Assembly: GCA_900769965.1 (NCBI GenBank)
Contig: CAAGIQ010000226.1
Coordinates: 1 to 12,124 of the forward strand
Direction of reading: 5' to 3'
From: Bacilli bacterium
GTDB lineage: Bacteria; Bacillota_I; Bacilli_A; RFN20; CAG-288
Length of the DNA: 12,124 nt
A program made the translations under genes and the position numbers. Of the stretch, positions 1 through 6,804 are shown in pieces. A model generated the notes under the pieces. The model made no database searches. It was not told where the DNA came from and saw only the letters and a list, made by a program, of their open reading frames with translations. Position 1 is the first letter of the stretch. Each line of letters begins with the position of its first letter.

Positions 1-55
1 GCTATTTTCATGTCAGTCTTTTTATAAAACCTAACTTCCGCAGAATCACTCAAAA

Positions 56-67
56 TCTAGTGTACTA
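56..67. repeat. Palindromic 12-mer, copy 1
   Basis: The sequence is TCTAGTGTACTA. Its core TAGT-GT-ACTA is an inverted repeat with a 2-bp centre. The same 12 bases recur at 113-124. A dyad symmetric motif present twice in a promoter region fits a dimeric repressor or activator site, but I do not recognise the cognate regulator. Confidence 0.5.
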
Positions 68-112
68 AAACTCACATGAGAAACGATCAAAAACATGAAT
101 ACGCGGAATTAT

Positions 113-125
113 TCTAGTGTACTAG
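113..125. repeat. Palindromic 12-mer, copy 2 (extended dyad)
   Basis: This is the second copy of the motif at 56-67. The dyad is longer here: CTAGT-GT-ACTAG at 114-125 is a perfect inverted repeat around GT. The dyad centres of the two copies are 57 bp apart. This copy lies about 66 bp upstream of the weak promoter-like pair at 191-220. It is a candidate operator; the binding protein is unknown. Confidence 0.5.
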
Positions 126-190
126 CTCAAAAGACGGGAAATGTTCTTATTAGTAATAAAGAAGTGATTTTTTACTACAAAAGTAACAAT

Positions 191-220
191 TCTACAGTTA
201 ATTTTAACTAGATAAATAAT
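191..220 (+). promoter_or_regulatory. Possible sigma-A promoter for the kinase/regulator operon
   Basis: TCTACA at 191-196 resembles a -35 box (4 of 6) and AATAAT at 215-220 a -10 box (5 of 6), with an 18-nt spacer. The start codon follows 38 nt after the -10 box. In DNA this AT-rich such matches arise easily by chance, and other -10-like hexamers occur just downstream, so this is a weak call. Confidence 0.3.
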
Positions 221-258
221 TTAGATATGTTAATATTAGAAATAGTGGAGGGTATAAG

Positions 259-1971
259 ATGAAAGGTAAGAAAAGAATAAGTTTAGCTTTCATAGTTATC
301 GCTATTGAGATTATGCTTATTGTATTTTCCGCGATTACTTCCTTTGTTATTGTTAGTAATGATACTAAGAGATATAGGAATGAGAATCTAGACTATATCA
401 GCGATACTTTTAAGCGTAATGAAGATATTCTTAACGAAAGAGGCGAGTCTTTAGCAAGTTTTTGTTATGAGATTATGGCTTCTGATTCCTTTCAGTATCT
501 AAAGGGTCATTATTACGATATTACAGGCGATCTCTATTCTAAGTCCATGGCTGTTAATGGGGTTAGATCACTTTTTAATTCTCTTGTTGCTTATAACCCT
601 GAAACTTTTTCTGTTTCCTTATTTATCGAAGGCGATGAATATGAAGATACATATATTTCGACTTTTGAAGATAACAGGGAAGATTTTGATAACATTGTTA
701 ATATCTACAACGTCAATGAGTCTTATTACACCTATAATGGATCGATTTATTTCTTATATGGAGATGAGTATAAACACTCGATTATAGCTATTAAATTGAG
801 CGACGATTACTTGATTGATTTCTTCTCTCGAATAGGCACTTTATACGATAACAACCTTACTAATAAGGTGGTTGATGAAGAAGGAAATATCTTTTTTATT
901 ACTACTAATTTTGAAAACCCTCATGATGAATTGATTAACAAGAAGGACTATTTTGTTAAGGAAGGTAAGATCGTTGGTAATGAGATTTATATAACTCATG
1001 ACTATCTTGATTCCTTTACTTTATGCGCGGCGATTTCTTTAAGTAACAATATCGATAGTATCTTAGTTCCGGTACTTGTTGTGTTGATAATAGTTATTCT
1101 TATCGAGCTTGGTGCGGGTACTTTACTTACCTATAACGTTGCTAATAAGCCGATGAAGAGGATTATCAATTCGATGGGTGAAGTTGAAAATGGTAATTTT
1201 GATGTGAGAATCAACGCTAGAACTATTTCTGATTTCCAGGAGATCTACGATGGATTTAACAAGATGGTTTCCTCTCTAGATTCCTACATCAACGAGAATT
1301 ATATTCAGCAGCTGCAGATCAAGGAATCTGAGTTTAAGTTTTTGCAATCGCAGATCAATCCTCATTTCTTATATAACTGTTTTGCTAACATCTCTTCTCT
1401 GTGTCAGATCGGCGATAGCGAGAAGGCTTATATGCTTACTAAGCACCTTTCTAAATATTTCTATTACATTACTGAAAGTAGCCCGTTAGTTCCGCTTAAC
1501 GATGAATATAGCAACATGATCCATTTCTTAGAGATTCAGAAGATTAGATTTGGTGAAAGAGTTAGCTACGATATCGAAGAGATCAAAGAAGATTATAAAG
1601 ACATAGTCGTTCCTAAACTTATCTTGCAGCCGATAGTTGAGAATAGCTTTAAGTACGTGTTTTCAAAAATCGACAAGGGTGGTTTATTGAAGATTAGATA
1701 TTATAAGGAAGTTAACTACATCAAAATTATTGTCGAAGATAACGGCAAGGAGCTAAGTGAAGAAGACATCGCTAAGCTTAACGAAAGAATCGCTAATGCG
1801 AGCTTAGTGGGTCAACATGGATTAACTAATATATATAGAAGAATCGAATATTTTTCAGGTGGAAAAAGTAGCTTACACCTAAGTAAGAGCGATTTAGGTG
1901 GAATTAAAGTTGAGCTAAAGATTTATATAGGAGAGAAGGATGAGAAAAATACAGGTTTGCTTGATAGATGA
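259..1971 (+). CDS. Sensor histidine kinase, YesM-type (HisKA_7TM-less, His_kinase/PF06580 class)
   Basis: This is a membrane histidine kinase of 570 residues, which phosphorylates the regulator encoded next to it. The N-terminal membrane helix is about residues 8-33. An extracellular region of some 230 residues (about 34-265), probably Cache-like, should bind the signal. A second helix spans about 266-294 and a HAMP linker about 295-345. The dimerisation/phospho-acceptor segment contains QINPHFLYN, with His369 as the predicted phosphorylated residue. The ATPase domain shows the N box (PIVENSFKY, Asn462), DNG at 494-496 and a GLTNIYRRIE motif at 521-530. These are the hallmarks of the YesM/LytS-like kinases that pair with AraC-type regulators beside sugar ABC importers. 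The start is supported by GGAGG 7 nt upstream. The 3' end overlaps the regulator gene by 32 bp, so the two are translationally linked. The ligand cannot be read from the sequence; an imported carbohydrate is the usual inference. Confidence 0.93.
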   Translation: MKGKKRISLAFIVIAIEIMLIVFSAITSFVIVSNDTKRYRNENLDYISDTFKRNEDILNERGESLASFCYEIMASDSFQYLKGHYYDITGDLYSKSMAVNGVRSLFNSLVAYNPETFSVSLFIEGDEYEDTYISTFEDNREDFDNIVNIYNVNESYYTYNGSIYFLYGDEYKHSIIAIKLSDDYLIDFFSRIGTLYDNNLTNKVVDEEGNIFFITTNFENPHDELINKKDYFVKEGKIVGNEIYITHDYLDSFTLCAAISLSNNIDSILVPVLVVLIIVILIELGAGTLLTYNVANKPMKRIINSMGEVENGNFDVRINARTISDFQEIYDGFNKMVSSLDSYINENYIQQLQIKESEFKFLQSQINPHFLYNCFANISSLCQIGDSEKAYMLTKHLSKYFYYITESSPLVPLNDEYSNMIHFLEIQKIRFGERVSYDIEEIKEDYKDIVVPKLILQPIVENSFKYVFSKIDKGGLLKIRYYKEVNYIKIIVEDNGKELSEEDIAKLNERIANASLVGQHGLTNIYRRIEYFSGGKSSLHLSKSDLGGIKVELKIYIGEKDEKNTGLLDR

Positions 1972-3166
1972 TGAGAAGAATATCGCTGATCTATTCTTTT
2001 ACATCGTTAAAAAAGAGTTTAAAGAATCTATTGATTTAAATGTCTTTTACTTCTCAGAAGATCTATTAGATTTTAGTAAGAACAACCATATCGATCTTCT
2101 TATCTGCGATATCGATATGCCTGTTAAAGATGGTATATCTTTAGCGAGCGAGATTAGAAAAGCTAATGAAAATCTAGAGATTATTTTCCTTACCGGTATG
2201 AATAATTTTGAAAATGCTTATAAAGCTCTTCAAATTGAAAACGTGTCATATATCTTGAAGTTAGATGCGGATGAAAAGCTCATTAGCGTTATTAAAACGA
2301 AGATCGAGAGCATCAATTCTCGTAATAAGATGAGCGATGATATCGAGTCTATTGAGAAAGAGAACTACAGCTTACAAGACGCTTTGATTTCTGACATATT
2401 TTATAAATTGCTTAAAGGCGAAAAAGTTAAAGGAGAGACCTTTGATCCTTCTTTGATGTTTTTGCTTAATATCGCCTCTGGTAACCTTATACCTAATAAC
2501 AAGAGAAAAGAGATAGCTAAACTTATAAAGAATGAATTAAATATTAAAGTTGGAGAACTTATCGAAGTCGATAGCGGGAAGTTCGTATTTTTAAAGCCTT
2601 ATAAAGAAGAGGGGTTAGACGAAAGGTTAAACGAGGTTTGTAAGAAGGTTGTTGAGCTTACTAACAACTACGTTTTGTGCGTTTATAAATCTTCTCTTGT
2701 TAGCTCTAACGAGTTTATGTTGACTTATGATAATCTTTCTCAATACGTTTCTAGAGTAGCGGATTCTAGCAAGATGGTTCACGTTGAGTGCCTTACTTCC
2801 GCTAACGAGGTAATGAATTTAATTAACGAAGATAACAAGCTTTTAGACGAGATTAAAAAGTATATTTGGGATAACATGGAAACCGATGTCTCTTTAAACT
2901 CTATCGCGTCTTATCTCCATTACAACCCATCTTATCTTTCAAGGTTATTCAAGCAGAAATACGACTGCAACATCAAAGACTTTATTTTAAATACCAAATT
3001 GAAAAAGGGTGAAAGCCTTCTAGTTAATACCGATCTTTTTGTTAAAGAGATAGCTCAAAAGTTGGGTTTTGATTCCATTTCTCATTTCTTTAGGCTATTT
3101 AAAAATGTCTATGGGGTGTCACCTAATGAATATCGAGCAAAATATCAAACTAAAATTAAGAAGTAA
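1940..3166 (+). CDS. Response regulator with AraC-type DNA-binding domain, YesN-type
   Basis: This 408-residue cytoplasmic regulator is the partner of the upstream kinase. The receiver domain (about 1-125) has the acidic pocket DDE at 10-12, phospho-acceptor Asp57 in CDIDMP, Thr85 in FLTG and Lys107 in YILK. The proline that usually follows this lysine is replaced by Leu, a mild deviation. A middle region (about 140-295) is poorly conserved, as is common in this family. The C-terminal AraC/XylS domain (about 300-402) holds two helix-turn-helix units, the first around LNSIASYLHYNPSYLSRLFK and the second around VKEIAQKLGFDSISHFFRLFK, ending in the typical YGVSPNEYR. The start is chosen for AGGAG at 1929-1933, 6 nt upstream. 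The most likely target is the importer promoter 30-60 bp downstream of its own stop codon. Activation by phosphorylation is family knowledge; the target is inference. Confidence 0.93.
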   Translation: MRKIQVCLIDDEKNIADLFFYIVKKEFKESIDLNVFYFSEDLLDFSKNNHIDLLICDIDMPVKDGISLASEIRKANENLEIIFLTGMNNFENAYKALQIENVSYILKLDADEKLISVIKTKIESINSRNKMSDDIESIEKENYSLQDALISDIFYKLLKGEKVKGETFDPSLMFLLNIASGNLIPNNKRKEIAKLIKNELNIKVGELIEVDSGKFVFLKPYKEEGLDERLNEVCKKVVELTNNYVLCVYKSSLVSSNEFMLTYDNLSQYVSRVADSSKMVHVECLTSANEVMNLINEDNKLLDEIKKYIWDNMETDVSLNSIASYLHYNPSYLSRLFKQKYDCNIKDFILNTKLKKGESLLVNTDLFVKEIAQKLGFDSISHFFRLFKNVYGVSPNEYRAKYQTKIKK

Positions 3167-3180
3167 AAAAATAGCAATTG

Positions 3181-3198
3181 TTGTCAAAATTACGACAA
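3181..3198. promoter_or_regulatory. Inverted repeat upstream of the importer promoter, candidate regulator site
   Basis: TTGTC at 3181-3185 and GACAA at 3194-3198 form an inverted repeat with an 8-bp spacer; the second arm overlaps the proposed -35 box. An activator such as the upstream AraC-type regulator could bind here, close to RNA polymerase. The arms are only 5 bp, so chance is possible. With G-U pairing, RNA from the region could also form a weak hairpin, but there is no T-run for termination. Confidence 0.3.
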
Positions 3199-3220
3199 TG
3201 GAACCGGTTACAAGCATAAT
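3192..3220 (+). promoter_or_regulatory. Predicted sigma-A promoter of the importer operon
   Basis: ACGACA at 3192-3197 matches the -35 consensus at 4 of 6 (ending in GACA) and CATAAT at 3215-3220 matches the -10 at 5 of 6, with the ideal 17-nt spacer. A cre-like operator fills this spacer. The weak -35 box would fit a promoter that needs an activator. A second -10-like hexamer, GATAAT at 3225-3230, lacks a suitably placed -35. Confidence 0.5.
3199..3212. promoter_or_regulatory. cre-like operator (CcpA or another LacI-family regulator)
   Basis: TGGAACCGGTTACA agrees with the catabolite-responsive element consensus TGWAANCGNTNWCA at every position but the third (G instead of A/T). Its centre, AACCGGTT at 3202-3209, is a perfect palindrome around CG. 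The site lies entirely between the proposed -35 and -10 boxes, where a bound repressor would block RNA polymerase. CcpA repression of sugar uptake operons is well established in Bacillota; that it happens here is inference. A local LacI-family repressor could use the same kind of site. Confidence 0.65.
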
Positions 3221-3251
3221 TTAAGATAATCTTGAAAGGTTAGGGATTATT

Positions 3252-4907
3252 ATGCGTAATAAATTTAGTGTCATAGCTGCTTCTATCTTAGCTATTTGTG
3301 CTACTCCATCGATGGTTTCTTGTGGAGGTAGTACCACTTCTTCTGGTTCGGATTACTACGATCCAGAACATCGTCCTTTTGGAAGATATGATGAGCCTAT
3401 TACTATCAAGGGTGTTATGGAATATCTTGACCATAACGATAGTAGAGTGCCTTCTTCTGTAACTCCAGATAACCAAAAGTTTATCCAGTTCTTAAGAGAC
3501 GATTTAAACATCAATTTTGAATACATGTGGAAAGTTCCACCTCAACAATATGAGAACAAGTTATCGGGAACTATTCTTTCTAAGAAGTATCCTGATATCT
3601 TGAAAGTTAATGCCGCTCAATTCCAAAACTTTAAGGAAAAGGGTTTACTTAAAGATTTAACTGAAACATATAAATATGCTTCTCCAGCGGTTAAGAAGTT
3701 TTTGGATAGAGATCCTTCTGTTATCGAATCCATCAAAGAAGATGATGGAAAGATCTATGGAATTCCTCAATATGACGATCCTTTAAAGGGGGTCCCAGTA
3801 ATGTTCTACCGTAAGGATTGGTTAGAAGAACTTAATCTTTCCATTCCAAAAAATCCAGAAGAACTTTATAACGTCTTGATGGAATTTAAGACTAAGAAAG
3901 GTGCTGATGTCGGTATCGCTGTTGCTAAAGACTTAGTCGCTTCTTATTTCTCGTTGGATAGATATCTCCAGATGTTCGGTTATCAACCGTACACATGGAT
4001 CGATGACGGAACAGGTAAATTAGTAAGTTCCGACATTTCTAATGAAGCTAGAGAAGGTGTTCAATACATTAAGAAATTATACGATAACGGTTTATTAGCT
4101 AAAGATTTTGCGGCAACTGATGCAGCTACTGCTGAAAGCCAATTGAAGACTGGTAAATCCGGTGTTGTCTTTGGACCATGGTGGACTTATGAATATCCAG
4201 TTGGTAACTTACTTAACGACCAAGATTGGGGTTCAGCGCCAATTCCACATAAAGAAGGAACTAAGATTACCGTTCAAAAACAAAATATCTCTTACTATTA
4301 CGTCGTCTTGAATCAATGCAAGAACCCAGAAGCTTTGATGAAGATGATCAACATGTACATCGAGTTAGATGGTAAAGAAGGTGCTAAACCTGAAGACGGT
4401 TACGTTTGGTCCTGGTGTCCAACTCAATTCAACGATCCAACCGATATCAATGAAACACATGTTAAATTTAACGAGCATTTGAAAGTTGATCCAACAGCTT
4501 CTAACCCATGTCCAGAGGAATGGACATCTCATGAAAAGAAATTATGGGATGCTTATCCTAGATATTTAGAGTGGAAAGAAGACCACGGAGCTGTTAAGTT
4601 TGAATCTAATAACTTCGCTAATATCATCGGTAGAGTTAACGAAGATGGAGCGTGGGCTGCTATTAGAGAAACCGCTTCTGAAAACAGAATTAAGCACAAC
4701 GAATTCTACGCTTTACCAACCGAAAATCAAGATAAATACGGTGGTCAAATCAGCACCCATACCGAAGTATTCTTCGCTGAAGCTATCGCTGGAAGAACAA
4801 ATATCAACGACGATGCTGTTTGGAACGCTTATGTTAGCGAATGGAAAAGCTTAGGTGGTGATGTAATAACCGCTGATGTTAACGCTTGGTATTCTTCTAA
4901 AAGATAA
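3252..4907 (+). CDS. Carbohydrate ABC importer solute-binding lipoprotein (LplA/YtcQ type)
   Basis: This 551-residue surface lipoprotein delivers substrate to the two permeases encoded next. The signal peptide ends in a lipobox-like MVSC with lipidated Cys24, followed by a Gly/Ser/Thr-rich tether to about residue 34. The mature part has the layout of family-1 extracellular solute-binding proteins. Seen in it are a first lobe with KYPDILKV (112-119), GLLKDLTE (131-138), DGKIYGIPQ (165-173) followed by FYRKDWLEEL (185-194), and a hinge region with SQLKTGKSGVVFGPWW (296-311). The length matches LplA/YtcQ-like receptors, which are longer than maltose-type ones. The second half is rich in Trp and Tyr, compatible with sugar stacking. 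AGGGA at 3242-3246 supports the start, 5 nt away. Proline is mostly CCA, unlike the CCT-dominated kinase/regulator genes, which fits higher expression. The substrate is unknown; an oligosaccharide is likely from the family. Confidence 0.92.
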   Translation: MRNKFSVIAASILAICATPSMVSCGGSTTSSGSDYYDPEHRPFGRYDEPITIKGVMEYLDHNDSRVPSSVTPDNQKFIQFLRDDLNINFEYMWKVPPQQYENKLSGTILSKKYPDILKVNAAQFQNFKEKGLLKDLTETYKYASPAVKKFLDRDPSVIESIKEDDGKIYGIPQYDDPLKGVPVMFYRKDWLEELNLSIPKNPEELYNVLMEFKTKKGADVGIAVAKDLVASYFSLDRYLQMFGYQPYTWIDDGTGKLVSSDISNEAREGVQYIKKLYDNGLLAKDFAATDAATAESQLKTGKSGVVFGPWWTYEYPVGNLLNDQDWGSAPIPHKEGTKITVQKQNISYYYVVLNQCKNPEALMKMINMYIELDGKEGAKPEDGYVWSWCPTQFNDPTDINETHVKFNEHLKVDPTASNPCPEEWTSHEKKLWDAYPRYLEWKEDHGAVKFESNNFANIIGRVNEDGAWAAIRETASENRIKHNEFYALPTENQDKYGGQISTHTEVFFAEAIAGRTNINDDAVWNAYVSEWKSLGGDVITADVNAWYSSKR

Positions 4908-4920
4908 TTAGGTTTTACGT

Positions 4921-5868
4921 ATGGATAAAGCAGTTGAAAACAGACATCAACTCGGCTTAAGAACCAGACGTAAAGCTTTCATCAAAAACCAAATAACTTG
5001 GTGGATGATGCTTTTACCAGGCTTATTAATTACTCTCATATTTAAATATGGAGCGATGTTCGGTGTAGTTATCGCCTTTGAGGACTTTAACTACGCTGCT
5101 GGTGGTTTCTTTGGCCATGAGTGGGTTGGACTAGAAAATTTCATCTACGTCTTCACCTTAAAAGATTTCTCACAATCGATTATCAACACTTTGATAATGC
5201 AGACGTGGAAGATTGTACTAGGAATTGTGGTTCCTTTAGTTCTCGCTCTTCTTATTAATGAAGTGGGTAAGAAATGGTTTGCTAAACTAGTTCAAACTAC
5301 TTTCTTCCTTCCATTCTTCCTGAGCTGGATTATCTTAGGTGGTATTATCAATCAAGTATTCTCTTATAACGGTATTGTCAACGCGATTAGAGTTATGTTC
5401 GGTGCGGAAAGGGCATTGTTCTTAATCGATAACAAATACTTTAGAACTATCATGATCGTCACCGATGTATGGAAAGGTATGGGATATAACATGGTTATAT
5501 TCTTAGCTGCGATTATCGGTATCGATCCTTCGCTATACGAAGCGGCCGAGATCGACGGTGCTAATAGAATAGGAAGAATGATTCACGTCACCATTCCAGG
5601 TATGGCTCCGATGATCATCTTGTTAAGTACCTTATCTTTAGGTGGTTTACTTAACGGTAACTTCGACCAAATCTACGTTCTTTATAACCCTCTTGTATAT
5701 CAAACTGGTGATATCATCGACACCTTCATCTACCGTATTTCCTTCACAGGTAACATGCAGATGGACGTCGGTGCTGCTGTCGGCTTGATGAAGTCGATTA
5801 TTTCCATCATCTTGATCGGTGGAACTTACTTCTTCGCATATAAGAAGTTCGGTTATAGAATTTTCTAA
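4921..5868 (+). CDS. ABC importer permease 1 (LplB/YteP type)
   Basis: This 315-residue inner permease subunit pairs with the next gene product to form the channel. About six membrane helices are visible, roughly at residues 28-52, 88-113, 122-147, 173-199, 224-246 and 286-307. The cytoplasmic EAA loop that docks the ATPase is clear: EAAEIDGANRIGRMIHVTIP at 207-226, with the invariant Gly after the ID. The N-terminal start of helix 1 (WWMMLLPGLLITLIFKYGAMFGV) and a short C-terminus ending in YRIF are typical of LplB-like proteins. Only a weak AGG lies upstream and the gene follows the receptor by 13 nt, so co-transcription is expected. No ATPase gene follows, as is normal for this importer class. 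Confidence 0.93.
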   Translation: MDKAVENRHQLGLRTRRKAFIKNQITWWMMLLPGLLITLIFKYGAMFGVVIAFEDFNYAAGGFFGHEWVGLENFIYVFTLKDFSQSIINTLIMQTWKIVLGIVVPLVLALLINEVGKKWFAKLVQTTFFLPFFLSWIILGGIINQVFSYNGIVNAIRVMFGAERALFLIDNKYFRTIMIVTDVWKGMGYNMVIFLAAIIGIDPSLYEAAEIDGANRIGRMIHVTIPGMAPMIILLSTLSLGGLLNGNFDQIYVLYNPLVYQTGDIIDTFIYRISFTGNMQMDVGAAVGLMKSIISIILIGGTYFFAYKKFGYRIF

Positions 5869-5880
5869 GGAGTTTGTGTC

Positions 5881-6804
5881 ATGAAAAAGATTAGATTATT
5901 CGATAGACGCGACTCTTTATCGCGCAAGATATTCGTCGTTTGTAACTATATTTTCTTAACTACTTTAGCGCTTATTTGTATCGCTCCTTTCGCTCATTTG
6001 TTAGCTTTGTCTTTCTCGGGAGATGAATTTACTTCAGCTGGTACAGTTGGCGTTATCCCACAAGGTTTTACGCTTGATGCTTATATGTTATTAGCGGGTA
6101 AGCCTGAATTCTTTAAAGCTTTCGGTATTTCTGTAGCTCGTACTATTGTCGGTACTCTAGTAGCGTTATTAGTTATCATCTTAACCGCTTATCCTCTTTC
6201 TAAAACCAATAAGCAGTTTAAAGGAAGAACCGCAATAGCGTGGATCTTAGCGTTCACTATGTGGTTCGGTGGTGGCTTAGCAGCTACATACGTCTTATAC
6301 GATACCTTACATCTTATCGATAACTTCCTAGTTTATATAATTCCTGGGGCTTGTGATGTATGGTTCTGTATCATGCTTATGAACTTCTTTAGAAAACTTC
6401 CAAAAGAGTTAGAGGAAGCCGCTTTGATCGACGGATGTAACCAACTTCAAGTTCTCTTTAGAATCTTCGTTCCACTTTCGATTCCAAGCATCGTTACAAT
6501 CGTTTTATTCACCGCTGTTGGTCAATGGAACTCCTGGTTTGATGGAATTATCTTTATGAACGATCCGGCTAACTACCCGTTGCAGTCATATCTATATACT
6601 ATGATTATTTCTTCGGATCCAGCTAAGATGGTCTCCGCTGGCGGACAACTTACCCCAGAACAACTTGAAGCTTTAAAAAACATCGGATCTAAGAACCTAC
6701 AAGCAGCCCAAATCTTCTTAGGCATGCTTCCAGTTACAGTTATCTATCCGTTCGTTCAAAAATACTTTATTAAAGGTATTACTTTAGGAGGTGTTAAAGA
6801 ATGA
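5881..6804 (+). CDS. ABC importer permease 2 (LplC/YtcP type)
   Basis: This 307-residue protein is the second permease subunit of the carbohydrate importer. Six membrane helices are apparent, about 18-42, 85-107, 117-139, 146-169, 200-222 and 277-297. The EAA loop reads EEAALIDGCNQLQVLFRIFVPLS (first part 178-188). The region after helix 5 (QWNSWFDGIIFMND, 215-228) and the C-terminal PFVQKYFIKGITLGGVKE block are classic for LplC/YtcP-like proteins. The start is supported by AAGGAG at 5867-5872, which overlaps the stop codon of permease 1 and lies 8 nt upstream of the ATG. The stop codon overlaps the next gene's start by 4 bp (ATGA), so the lipoprotein that follows is part of the same translation unit. 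Confidence 0.93.
   Translation: MKKIRLFDRRDSLSRKIFVVCNYIFLTTLALICIAPFAHLLALSFSGDEFTSAGTVGVIPQGFTLDAYMLLAGKPEFFKAFGISVARTIVGTLVALLVIILTAYPLSKTNKQFKGRTAIAWILAFTMWFGGGLAATYVLYDTLHLIDNFLVYIIPGACDVWFCIMLMNFFRKLPKELEEAALIDGCNQLQVLFRIFVPLSIPSIVTIVLFTAVGQWNSWFDGIIFMNDPANYPLQSYLYTMIISSDPAKMVSAGGQLTPEQLEALKNIGSKNLQAAQIFLGMLPVTVIYPFVQKYFIKGITLGGVKE

Larger units (their letters stand above)
1..258. promoter_or_regulatory. Non-coding leader upstream of the two-component system
   Basis: No convincing gene is visible on either strand in this AT-rich stretch. It holds a repeated palindromic 12-mer (56-67 and 113-124), a short perfect palindrome TTATTA-g-TAATAA at 147-159, and a weak promoter-like pair at 191-220. 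A good Shine-Dalgarno (GGAGG, 247-251) lies 7 nt before the kinase start codon. The region is probably the control region of the kinase/regulator pair, and perhaps also of a gene beyond the left edge. The regulatory role is inference. Confidence 0.5.

Noticed and set aside
1..11. On the - strand positions 11-1 read ATG AAA ATA GC, like the start of a divergent gene.
   Set aside because: Only three codons are visible and no good ribosome site precedes them on that strand, so a gene cannot be supported.
78..91. Weak cre-like sequence around AAACGATCA in the leader.
   Set aside because: Four or more fixed positions of the consensus fail, including the leading TG and the C near the end.
152..176. 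Imperfect hairpin AGTAATAAA...TTTTTTACT upstream of the kinase gene, considered as a terminator of an upstream gene.
   Set aside because: The stem is almost purely A-T with a mismatch, and no T-run follows on either strand.
557..787. Hydrophobic 76-codon + strand frame inside the kinase gene.
   Set aside because: It overlaps the kinase sensor region in another frame; its Leu/Ile-rich content is a by-product of AT-rich codons.
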